Origin: Bacteroidales bacterium
GTDB taxonomy: Bacteria > Bacteroidota > Bacteroidia > Bacteroidales > VadinHA17
DNA: 8,274 bases
Assembly (NCBI GenBank): GCA_020353115.1
Contig: CP070687.1
Span: forward strand, 1,987,465-1,995,738
Direction: 5' to 3'
The translations under genes and the position numbers were made by a program. Of this stretch, positions 1 to 5,863 are shown piece after piece (within the stretch, counting starts at the first letter, position 1; the number at the start of each line of letters is the position of its first letter). Below the pieces are notes generated by a model. That model had not been told where the DNA came from. It worked only from the letters and a program-made list of their open reading frames with translations, and did no database searches.

Positions 1-2369
1 ATCGCATCCTGGGCTACGAGGTTACGTTGAGGCGAAGTGAGGCCAGTTTGATTGAAGTGATCACTCCGAATGAAGCCAAGAATTTGGGAATCAATCAATT
101 CAACGGCACTATATCTGGAGAGAGGTTCAGGGAAACCGCACAAAAAAAGAGTAACTCAATCCATGTTGCGCTGGTTGGTAATCCCAATTCAGGCAAGACT
201 ACCCTATTCAACCACGCCTCCCGGTCCCGTGAACACGTTGGCAATTACAGTGGTGTAACCGTAGTCTCGAAGATGGCGGTATTCGAACAGGAAGGGTATA
301 GTATCAATATGGTTGATCTGCCCGGAACATATTCACTTTCAGCCTATTCCCCAGAAGAGCTATATGTCAGAGAATATATTTTCGGCGAAATACCCGATGT
401 TGTGGTGAATATCGTCGACAGTTCAAACCTGGAGAGAAACCTATATCTTTCCACCCAGTTGATCGATATGGATATCAAGGTGGTAATAGCCCTGAATATG
501 TATGATGAGCTGGTTAAACATGGCGACCAATTCGACTATCAGTCACTTGGGAAAATGATTGGTATTCCTATTGTTCCGACTATTAGTTCAAAAGGATATG
601 GGATTAAAGAATTGTTTCAAACGGTAATAGATGTATATGAAGATCGTGACCCGACAGTCCGGCATGTTCATATCAATTACGGAAAATCAATCGAACGATC
701 AATCCGCATAGTCCAGGATGAAATACAAAATATTGACGAGCTCGTAAATATCATTTCTTCCCGTTTCTACGCAATAAAGCTTCTTGAGAAGGATAAGCCA
801 TCCTACTTTACCTTATCCAGGTGGCCCGCCTATGAAAAAATCCGGGAATGTGCGGAGAAGGAAATCATGAAGCTCGAACAGACTTTTCACTATGAAAGCG
901 ATACACTGATTACAGACGCCAGGTATGGATTTATTGCCGGAGCCCTGAAGGAAACATTTACAAGCAGTAATTCAAGGAGGGATGTAACCGGGGCAATCGA
1001 CGCATTTATGACAAACCGTCTTTTCGGCTTTCCGATTTTTTTCATTTTTATGTTTATCATGTTCTTTACCACCTTCGAGGTTGGGCAATACCCGATGGAC
1101 TGGTTAGACCGGGGTGTAAATTTCCTCTCAACCTGGCTGAAGTCTGCTATGCCGGACGGAGTTTTGAAAGACCTCCTGACGGAAGGTATAATTGGAGGTG
1201 TCGGGAGTGTCATTGTTTTCCTGCCCAACATACTGATCCTTTTCTTCTTTATATCACTGATGGAGGATTCAGGTTATATGGCAAGGGCCGCCTTTATAAT
1301 GGACAAGGTTATGCATAAGATTGGCCTTCATGGGAGGTCATTCATTCCCCTGCTAATGGGATTCGGCTGTAATGTTCCCGCAATCATGGCATCACGTACC
1401 ATCGAAAACCGGAATAACCGCCTTTTAACCATCCTTATTAATCCGTTTATGTCCTGTAGCGCACGCCTGCCTGTTTATATTCTTATTATTGGTGCCTTCT
1501 TCCCGAATCACCCTGGACTGATGCTTTTTGCCATGTACCTGACAGGCATTATCCTTGCAGCATTGGTTGCTGTTGTCTTCAAGAAGCTGATCTTCAAGAC
1601 TGAAGAAATCCCATTTGTAATGGAACTGCCACCCTACCGGATTCCTACCCTCCGCTCCACGGTCAGGCATATGTGGCAAAAAGGAGTTCAATATCTCAGG
1701 AAGATGGGTGGCGTCATCCTGGCAGCTTCTGTCCTCATCTGGGCACTCGGCTATTTCCCAAGAGACGTAAACTTTTCAAGAGATTATACCAGCGAACTCC
1801 AGGTGATAGAGAGTAATTATCTTTCCAAATTGGCGGATATACCCTCAGCTGATCAGGAATTGAGGCAGCAGCTTGAAGAGGAAAAAAACAGACGGTCGTT
1901 GGAAGTATCCCTGGCAAAAGAAACTGAACGTCACCGAAAATCCTATATAGGGAAAATAGGCCATTTCATTGAACCCGGCCTGAGACCGCTCGGGTTCGAC
2001 TGGAAAATGGGTGTCAGCCTCCTATCCGGTATTGCTGCCAAAGAAATAGTCGTAAGTACAATGGGTATCCTATACCATATCGGTCCCGATCAGGATAGAA
2101 ATTCAGAACCTTTAACCGCCAAACTCAGGGAACAAAAGTCTGACCAGTATGAATATAATGAAACCGGATTATTAAATCCGGTCGTGGCTCTCGCATTTAT
2201 GGTCTTTATTCTGACGTATTTTCCGTGTATTGCTGTAATAGCAGCTATTCGAAAGGAGGCGGGCAGCTGGAAATGGGCAGCTTTTACTATTTTTTATACA
2301 ACAGGACTTGCCTGGATACTCGCATTTATTATCAACCAGGCAGGAAATCTTATTTTTAGTAATTTCTAA
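1..2369 (+). CDS. feoB: Ferrous iron transporter, FeoA-FeoB fusion (5' partial)
   Basis: GTP-driven Fe2+ importer of the inner membrane. The reading frame is open to the left edge of the window. The residues before and around the first possible start (TTG at 27), GYEVTLRRSEASLIEV, match the end of a FeoA (SH3-like) domain, so the true start lies upstream and TTG 27 is not it. The FeoB G domain follows: G1 GNPNSGKTT at 177-203, switch region VGNYSGVTV, G3 DLPG at 315-326, G4 NMYD at 495-506, G5 SSKG near 585. A helical spacer leads to the membrane core, with the gate-type motifs GFGCNVP (1359-1379) and SCSARLPVY (1452-1478) and a second Gate half with GIAAKEIVVSTMG near 2028-2066. A charged, probably coiled insertion (about 1785-1940) separates the two halves, as in other Bacteroidota FeoB. 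Visible length is 788 residues; with a complete FeoA it would suit known fusions. Identification is certain; the fusion is very likely. Confidence 0.96.
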   Translation, partial: RILGYEVTLRRSEASLIEVITPNEAKNLGINQFNGTISGERFRETAQKKSNSIHVALVGNPNSGKTTLFNHASRSREHVGNYSGVTVVSKMAVFEQEGYSINMVDLPGTYSLSAYSPEELYVREYIFGEIPDVVVNIVDSSNLERNLYLSTQLIDMDIKVVIALNMYDELVKHGDQFDYQSLGKMIGIPIVPTISSKGYGIKELFQTVIDVYEDRDPTVRHVHINYGKSIERSIRIVQDEIQNIDELVNIISSRFYAIKLLEKDKPSYFTLSRWPAYEKIRECAEKEIMKLEQTFHYESDTLITDARYGFIAGALKETFTSSNSRRDVTGAIDAFMTNRLFGFPIFFIFMFIMFFTTFEVGQYPMDWLDRGVNFLSTWLKSAMPDGVLKDLLTEGIIGGVGSVIVFLPNILILFFFISLMEDSGYMARAAFIMDKVMHKIGLHGRSFIPLLMGFGCNVPAIMASRTIENRNNRLLTILINPFMSCSARLPVYILIIGAFFPNHPGLMLFAMYLTGIILAALVAVVFKKLIFKTEEIPFVMELPPYRIPTLRSTVRHMWQKGVQYLRKMGGVILAASVLIWALGYFPRDVNFSRDYTSELQVIESNYLSKLADIPSADQELRQQLEEEKNRRSLEVSLAKETERHRKSYIGKIGHFIEPGLRPLGFDWKMGVSLLSGIAAKEIVVSTMGILYHIGPDQDRNSEPLTAKLREQKSDQYEYNETGLLNPVVALAFMVFILTYFPCIAVIAAIRKEAGSWKWAAFTIFYTTGLAWILAFIINQAGNLIFSNF

Positions 2370-2371
2370 AA

Positions 2372-2557
2372 ATGTATGCAATGTTTCAGGAAGCGGCAAC
2401 CATTTTAATAATTCTACTCGCAACAATTTATACCTTTTATCAGACGGCAAGACTTTTCAGGTCTGCAAACCAAAAGGACTCCGGAGTAAATTGCAACCGG
2501 GGGTGCCCTTCTTGTAATACAAATATTTGTATATTTGAGCGAACTAAGAATTTCTAA
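2372..2557 (+). CDS. FeoB-associated Cys-rich membrane protein
   Basis: A 61-residue protein with one N-terminal membrane segment (about residues 7-24) followed by a short tail holding four cysteines at 41, 45, 48 and 53 (spacing C-x3-C-x2-C-x4-C). This is the build of the small FeoB-associated Cys-rich membrane proteins that sit directly after feoB in many Bacteroidota and Firmicutes. The ATG is 2 bp after the feoB stop, so translational coupling is likely; a second ATG three codons on (2381) is an alternative start. In the family the Cys tail is thought to bind or pass on iron, or to help FeoB, but this is not proven. The assignment rests on position, size and the Cys cluster. Confidence 0.8.
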   Translation: MYAMFQEAATILIILLATIYTFYQTARLFRSANQKDSGVNCNRGCPSCNTNICIFERTKNF

Positions 2558-2573
2558 CCAAAATCTCGATATA

Positions 2574-3137
2574 ATGAAAAAGATTACTTTTGGACTATTG
2601 ATTTCATTCATTCTGTTTTCCTGCGGAACCACCACTCAGCAAGAAAATAATGAGGGTGAACTGCAGCTTACGGAGGTAAGCCTTACAGATCTGCTGGAAC
2701 ATCCGGATAACTATGTTGATAAAAACATCCTGGTGGGCGGGATCGTGGATCATGTTTGCAGACAAACAGGAAAAAAAATGTTTATTGTTGATCAGAATGC
2801 AGATAACCGGTTACGAATCAACGTCGGAAAAGACATCGCCAGTTTTGATGTGGAACTTGAAGGAAATGACGTGCTCATTGAAGGAATATTCCAGGAACTG
2901 GTTGTCGATGAGGATTACCTCTCTAAATGGGAGGCAGAACTTGGTTCCCAGGAAGAGCCGTCGGAAACCGAACATGCACAGACAGAACTTGGAGAAATGG
3001 CCGACCAGGGAGAACATGTCGGTGATATGGAACAAATCCAAAGCCTGAGGGAACAACTGGAAACCAGCGGTAAAGAACAGATATCATTCTACTCCGTCGA
3101 ATGCATGAAATTTAGTAAAAAAGAAAGCACCGAATAG
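2574..3137 (+). CDS. OB-fold-like lipoprotein of the feo cluster
   Basis: A 187-residue lipoprotein. I chose the ATG at 2574, not the in-frame TTG at 2535, because it starts directly with a signal peptide (MKKITFGLLISFILFSC) whose lipobox LFSC places the lipidated Cys at residue 17. Residues 34-115 look like a small OB-type beta barrel of the kind annotated as tRNA_anti-like or DUF4920-like: SLTDLLEHPDNYVDK, then a G-x-V-x-H-V-C segment (Cys62), KKMFIVD, and a closing strand VLIEGI. Residues 115-160 are strongly acidic and probably flexible. A second Cys (177) lies near the end in YSVECMKF. It starts 16 bp after the Cys-rich gene and is probably in the same transcript. A periplasmic, membrane-anchored metal- or redox-related role is plausible from context; no ligand can be read from the sequence. 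Confidence 0.75.
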   Translation: MKKITFGLLISFILFSCGTTTQQENNEGELQLTEVSLTDLLEHPDNYVDKNILVGGIVDHVCRQTGKKMFIVDQNADNRLRINVGKDIASFDVELEGNDVLIEGIFQELVVDEDYLSKWEAELGSQEEPSETEHAQTELGEMADQGEHVGDMEQIQSLREQLETSGKEQISFYSVECMKFSKKESTE

Positions 3138-3153
3138 AACAATTTTTTTTACC

Positions 3154-3172
3154 TGCAATAATAGGCTGACCA
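3154..3172 (+). repeat. Left 19-bp terminal inverted repeat
   Basis: Left arm of the 199-bp element. It pairs without mismatch with 3334-3352. Pairing stops on both sides: outside, C3153 faces T3353; inside, A3173 faces C3333. The arm lies 16 bp after the stop codon of the OB-like lipoprotein gene, just beyond a run of eight T. Confidence 0.85.
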
Positions 3173-3333
3173 AATATTAGTAAATAGCAGAAATCTTTTT
3201 TCTTATTCTCTTCGAAACTCTGTTTCTTCTTTGCGTAAAACTGCAAAACAGCTATTTATGATGATTTCGCGGAGTTTCGATTCCGAATGAACAGTTACGG
3301 AAAAAAGAATCGTCAAATTGCACAAAGCTTTTC

Positions 3334-3352
3334 TGGTCAGCCTATTATTGCA
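3334..3352 (-). repeat. Right 19-bp terminal inverted repeat
   Basis: Right arm of the 199-bp element, the exact reverse complement of the left arm. It ends only 6 bp before the Shine-Dalgarno site of the PepSY-associated gene, so the element forms nearly all of that gene's upstream region. Confidence 0.85.
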
Positions 3353-3358
3353 TTTTAT

Positions 3359-3363
3359 GGAGG
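3359..3363 (+). promoter_or_regulatory. Shine-Dalgarno site GGAGG for the TTG-started PepSY gene
   Basis: GGAGG lies 9 bp before the TTG at 3373 and supports that start; the next in-frame ATG would remove the conserved N-terminus and the first membrane helix. The other genes in this window show no comparably good site, as is usual in Bacteroidota, so this one stands out. Confidence 0.6.
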
Positions 3364-3372
3364 ATCTGAATT

Positions 3373-3930
3373 TTGAAAATTAAATGGAGAAAATGGAACA
3401 GGGTGATACACCGTGATTTCGGCTATTTTTTTGCCGGTATGACCATTATCTATGCCCTGTCAGGAATTGCACTGAATCATATAAGAGACTGGAATCCCAA
3501 TTATGTTATCCAGATCCGGGAAATACAACTTGACAAATCATATGACAGGGAGGAATTAACAAAGCCTGTCGTCCTGGAAATCCTGGCTGAACATGATATA
3601 ACAGGGAATTATAAAAAGCATTACTTCCCGGAGGAGGATTTGCTTAAAATTTTTATTGACGGCGGATCACTCTATATTAACCTTCGTTCAGGTAAGGGAC
3701 TTCTTGAAAGTATAAGCCGCAGGCCGTTGTTTTACCATGTGAATTTTTTACACTACAATCCTATTCGCTGGTGGACCTGGTTTTCAGATATATTCTGTAT
3801 CGCACTCATATTCATAACCATTACCGGACTTCTTGTTATTCGGGGGAAGAATGGTATTACGGGAAGGGGATGGTGGATGACCGCACTCGGACTGATCATA
3901 CCCCTTACCTTTCTGGTAATCCTGTTATAG
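3373..3930 (+). CDS. Small PepSY-associated transmembrane protein
   Basis: A 185-residue inner-membrane protein with three predicted helices (about 17-36, 138-156 and 167-185) and a soluble, probably periplasmic stretch between the first two. The opening WRKWNRVIHRDFGY followed by a helix and the block RRPLFYHVNFLHYNP next to helix 2 are typical of PepSY-associated TM proteins of Bacteroidota. The TTG start is supported by GGAGG 9 bp upstream and by the conserved N-terminus. Histidines at 13, 36, 122 and 127 sit at or near helix ends; related PepSY-TM proteins have been connected with iron or siderophore reduction, so heme or metal contact is possible but unproven. It follows the feo cluster on the same strand, separated from it by the 199-bp element. 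Family assignment is fairly secure, function is not. Confidence 0.75.
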   Translation: MKIKWRKWNRVIHRDFGYFFAGMTIIYALSGIALNHIRDWNPNYVIQIREIQLDKSYDREELTKPVVLEILAEHDITGNYKKHYFPEEDLLKIFIDGGSLYINLRSGKGLLESISRRPLFYHVNFLHYNPIRWWTWFSDIFCIALIFITITGLLVIRGKNGITGRGWWMTALGLIIPLTFLVILL

Positions 3931-3947
3931 ATTGTTGAATATTCTTT

Positions 3948-3979
3948 TTTTGCAGTAATATCAGCCAGATATTGCAAAA
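3948..3979 (+). repeat. Bulged hairpin downstream of the PepSY gene
   Basis: TTTTGCA (3948-3954) pairs with the TGCAAAA at 3973-3979, and ATATC (3958-3962) pairs with GATAT (3968-3972), with a 3-base GTA bulge and a 5-base loop AGCCA. It lies 17 bp after the stop codon at 3930. It is preceded, not followed, by a T run, so it is not a classical intrinsic terminator for the upstream gene. The core 3951-3976 resembles the two ends of the 199-bp element joined together. Confidence 0.45.
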
Positions 3980-4003
3980 GGTAAAAGTTCTTCCAAATGT
4001 TTT

Positions 4004-4065
4004 ACTATTAATTTATACCTGCTAACTTTAACTTTTCACTTTATACTTTATACTTTTAACTTGAC
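4004..4065 (+). repeat. Degenerate 7-bp repeat array (ACTNNNN) before the DUF456 gene
   Basis: ACT occurs in near-perfect 7-bp phase at 4025, 4031, 4038, 4045, 4052 and 4059, giving units ACTTTA, ACTTTTC, ACTTTAT, ACTTTAT, ACTTTTA and ACTTGAC; one unit is 6 bp long. A unit at 4004 (ACTATTA) is in the same phase, with two decayed units between. The array ends 1 bp before the ATG of the DUF456 gene and so occupies the place of its ribosome-binding region. Its role is unknown. Confidence 0.65.
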
Positions 4066-4066
4066 T

Positions 4067-4555
4067 ATGATCGACTGGTTTTTGTTGATACTGGCAATTG
4101 TTCTGATTATTATCGGCCTGATAGGCTGTGTGTTACCTGTTATTCCCGGCCCGCCGCTCAGCTTCATAGGACTTCTTCTGCTACACTTTACCAGGTTTGG
4201 CACCTTCAGCTCTGGTTTTCTGCTTCTTATGGCATTTGTTGCTATTGTAATAACCGTATTGGATTATATCGTACCTCTCTGGGGAACAAAGAAATTCGGA
4301 GGATCAAAAGCAGGCATATGGGGAGCTACCATCGGTCTTGTTATAGGAATTTTTTTCCTCCCGCCGATCGGAATTATCATTGGCCCGCTCGTTGGCGCGG
4401 TTATCGCAGAATCTCTTAAGGGAAAAGACTTCAATAAGTCACTGAAAGCAGGATTCGGGTCACTCGTTGGATTTGCATTGGGTATTGGTCTGAAGCTAGC
4501 AACATCCGGTGTAATTACATATTATTTTTTCCAGGAACTCTTCTCCAGGCAGTAA
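4067..4555 (+). CDS. DUF456 family membrane protein
   Basis: A 162-residue, very hydrophobic inner-membrane protein with family-typical blocks: GCVLPVIPGPPLSFIG (residues 20-35), LDYIVPLWGTKKFGGSKAGIWGA (65-87, the D-x3-P...G-x2-K-x-G-x-S-K pattern), GIIIGPLVGAVIAE (102-115) and a Gly-rich last helix ending in GLKL. It probably has four to five helices. ATG 4067 is preferred over the TTG at 4061, which lies inside the heptamer array. DUF456 members have no established biochemical role; the Gly/Pro-rich helices are all that the sequence offers. The gene converges on arcB with a 6-bp gap and no visible terminator hairpin, so each transcript may run into the other. Confidence 0.85.
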   Translation: MIDWFLLILAIVLIIIGLIGCVLPVIPGPPLSFIGLLLLHFTRFGTFSSGFLLLMAFVAIVITVLDYIVPLWGTKKFGGSKAGIWGATIGLVIGIFFLPPIGIIIGPLVGAVIAESLKGKDFNKSLKAGFGSLVGFALGIGLKLATSGVITYYFFQELFSRQ

Positions 4556-4561
4556 CGATCC

Positions 4562-5566
4562 TTACCTATTGGCCAGGGTAGCCACCATGATCGCTTTTAT
4601 GGTATGCATTCTGTTCTCTGCCTGGTCAAATACGATTGATGTTTCCGATTCAAAAATTTCTTCCGTCACCTCCATTCCTTCAAGTCCGAATTTACGGTAT
4701 ATTTCCTCTCCAATTGTCGTTTCCCTGTTGTGGAAAGAAGGAAGACAATGCAGGAATCTGACTGAGGGATTACCCGTCAGTTTTAAAACGGAGGAATTTA
4801 CCTGGAATGGTTTCAGGAGTCTGATCCTTTCTTCCCAAACCGAGTCAGGTTCACCCATAGAGACCCATACATCCGTATACAGAAAGTCCACACCATTTAC
4901 CGCCTCTTCAATTTCTTCCGTGATTATAAGATTGGCACCTGTCTTTTTTGCAATTTCCTGACATTTATGAACCAACTCTTTATCCGGCTGACATTGTTTA
5001 GGAGCAGCAGCCCTGAAATTCATGCCCATTTTTGAAGCACCCACCAGCAGGGAATTGCCAACATTGTTATGTGCATCTCCCAGATAAGCGAATTTTATTC
5101 TGTTTAACGGTTTATCCACGTGTTCCAGCATGGTCATGAAATCAGCCAATACCTGGGTCGGATGAAATTCATTTGTCAGTCCGTTCCAAACCGGAACCCC
5201 GGCATAAGCCGCAAGATCATTGATCAGCTTCTGACCGAAACCACGGTACTCAATACCATCATACATGCGGCCGAGAACTCTTGCAGTATCTTTCATAGAT
5301 TCTTTATGACCGATTTGTGAACCGGTAGGTCCGATATAGGTTACCAATGCTCCCTGATCAAATGCCGCAACTTCAAATGCACATCTTGTCCTTGTTGAGG
5401 ACTTCTCAAAGATCAAAGCAATATTTTTCCCCCTTAAAAATTGCTTTTCCGTTCCCGAATACTTCGCCGTTTTAAATTCTCTTGCCATATTAATCAAATA
5501 ATCAATCTCTTCCGGTTGATAATCCAGTAATGTCAGAAAATGCCTGTTCTTTAAAATTTGTTTCAT
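4562..5566 (-). CDS. arcB: Ornithine carbamoyltransferase, catabolic type
   Basis: Cytosolic enzyme interconverting ornithine plus carbamoyl phosphate and citrulline plus phosphate. The 334 residues carry the carbamoyl-phosphate site SSTRTR (56-61), HPTQ (135-138), the ornithine loop DVWVSMGE (232-239) and the catalytic HCLP (273-276). The sequence resembles the catabolic ArcB of Pseudomonas and the long E. coli ArgF through much of its length (for example IALIFEKSSTRTRCAFEVAA and SQIGHKESMKDTARVLGRM), which argues for ornithine as substrate. It does not look like the succinyl- or acetylornithine enzymes used for arginine synthesis in many Bacteroidota. The start is the ATG at 5566; no Shine-Dalgarno site is visible. 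arcC lies upstream on the same strand, 297 bp away, so the two may form a loose operon for carbamoyl-phosphate fermentation. A biosynthetic role (argF) cannot be excluded. Confidence 0.93.
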   Translation of the reverse strand: MKQILKNRHFLTLLDYQPEEIDYLINMAREFKTAKYSGTEKQFLRGKNIALIFEKSSTRTRCAFEVAAFDQGALVTYIGPTGSQIGHKESMKDTARVLGRMYDGIEYRGFGQKLINDLAAYAGVPVWNGLTNEFHPTQVLADFMTMLEHVDKPLNRIKFAYLGDAHNNVGNSLLVGASKMGMNFRAAAPKQCQPDKELVHKCQEIAKKTGANLIITEEIEEAVNGVDFLYTDVWVSMGEPDSVWEERIRLLKPFQVNSSVLKLTGNPSVRFLHCLPSFHNRETTIGEEIYRKFGLEGMEVTEEIFESETSIVFDQAENRMHTIKAIMVATLANR

Positions 5567-5863
5567 TTATGGATGTATAAGTTAACTGTTATAATTTAGT
5601 TACTGCCTTGCGGAACGATCAGATATTCCTGCCGTCAAGACCGGTTTATAAGTCCTCTGGCTGATATCCTTATGGAATTATTTATGATCATTCTCATCGT
5701 TTTGCGGTACTTTCATTCCTTCCTCTCCCCTGCATCCGCTCCTACCCGCATCTCAATGTTCCCTTCTCACTTCTCTCCCTTGTCCGCCGTAGCCTTGGCG
5801 AAGGTTGAACTCACTTCTCATAACTGTTCACTGATCACTATTCACTGATCACTGTTCACTCAC
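5567..5863. other. Repeat-rich intergenic region between arcC and arcB
   Basis: These 297 bp hold no plausible gene. From the arcB side they show an AT-rich leader with the 8-bp palindrome AGTTAACT (5580-5587), an unremarkable stretch to about 5700, a stretch that is mostly pyrimidine on the + strand (about 5709-5782), a GC-rich hairpin between two 10-bp direct repeats (5766-5819), and a heptamer array that almost touches the arcC stop codon. No TAnnTTTG motif is visible on the minus strand, so a separate arcB promoter is not evident. Confidence 0.6.
5766..5819. repeat. GC-rich hairpin unit between 10-bp direct repeats
   Basis: CTCACTTCTC occurs at 5766-5775 and again at 5810-5819. Between the copies is a 34-bp GC-rich segment in which CCTT and CGCC (5785-5788) can pair with GGCG (5797-5800) and the adjoining AAGG, with a loop GTAGCCTT. 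From memory, the core GTCCGCCGTAGCCTTGGCG resembles an intergenic repeat seen in many Bacteroidota genomes; I could not verify this. The direct repeats could be target duplications or simply part of the pyrimidine-rich background. Confidence 0.5.

Larger units (their letters stand above)
3154..3352. mobile_element. 199-bp MITE-like element with perfect 19-bp terminal inverted repeats
   Basis: TGCAATAATAGGCTGACCA at 3154-3172 is the exact reverse complement of 3334-3352, leaving a 161-bp interior with no plausible ORF. The interior also has nested complementary segments: TCTTTTTTC 3194-3202 with GAAAAAAGA 3300-3308, and TCGAAACTC 3212-3220 with GAGTTTCGA 3272-3280 (extendable by two pairs, one of them G-T). 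Much of the unit could therefore fold on itself. An alternative pair, TAAATAGC 3181-3188 with GCTATTTA 3251-3258, would cross that fold. Ends of the form TG...CA, short length and no coding capacity suit a non-autonomous inverted-repeat element. No clean target duplication is visible (flanks are TTTACC on the left and TTTTAT on the right). A structured RNA or regulatory cruciform is the main alternative. Confidence 0.6.

Noticed and set aside
27..29. TTG at 27 as the feoB start
   Set aside because: The frame is open upstream and the residues around it belong to a FeoA domain, so the start lies outside the window.
890..1231. Antisense ORF of 113 codons within feoB
   Set aside because: A shadow of the feoB reading frame with no domain, no signal peptide and no start context; the same holds for the other antisense or out-of-frame ORFs inside feoB, arcB and arcC.
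2535..2573. TTG-started N-terminal extension of the OB-like lipoprotein
   Set aside because: It overlaps the Cys-rich gene and would put 13 residues before a perfect lipoprotein signal peptide; ATG 2574 is the natural start.
2713..3048. 111-codon ORF on the + strand inside the OB-like lipoprotein gene
   Set aside because: Out-of-frame shadow; the overlapping frame has a lipobox and a recognisable fold pattern, this one has neither.
3173..3333. attC-type recombination site or integron cassette
   Set aside because: No paired core sites of the expected R/L type, no integrase, and the spacing is longer than usual; the arms are at the very ends, as in a MITE.
3753..3977. 74-codon minus-strand ORF covering the hairpin after the PepSY gene
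   Set aside because: It is antisense to the PepSY helices and shows no protein-like features of its own.
3948..3979. Intrinsic terminator of the PepSY gene
   Set aside because: The stem is bulged and AT-rich and is not followed by a T run on either strand.
5656..5667. 12-bp inverted match to 3958-3969 (ATATCAGCCAGA) as another copy of the element end
   Set aside because: A few 12-bp matches are expected by chance in a window of this size, and nothing around it extends the similarity.
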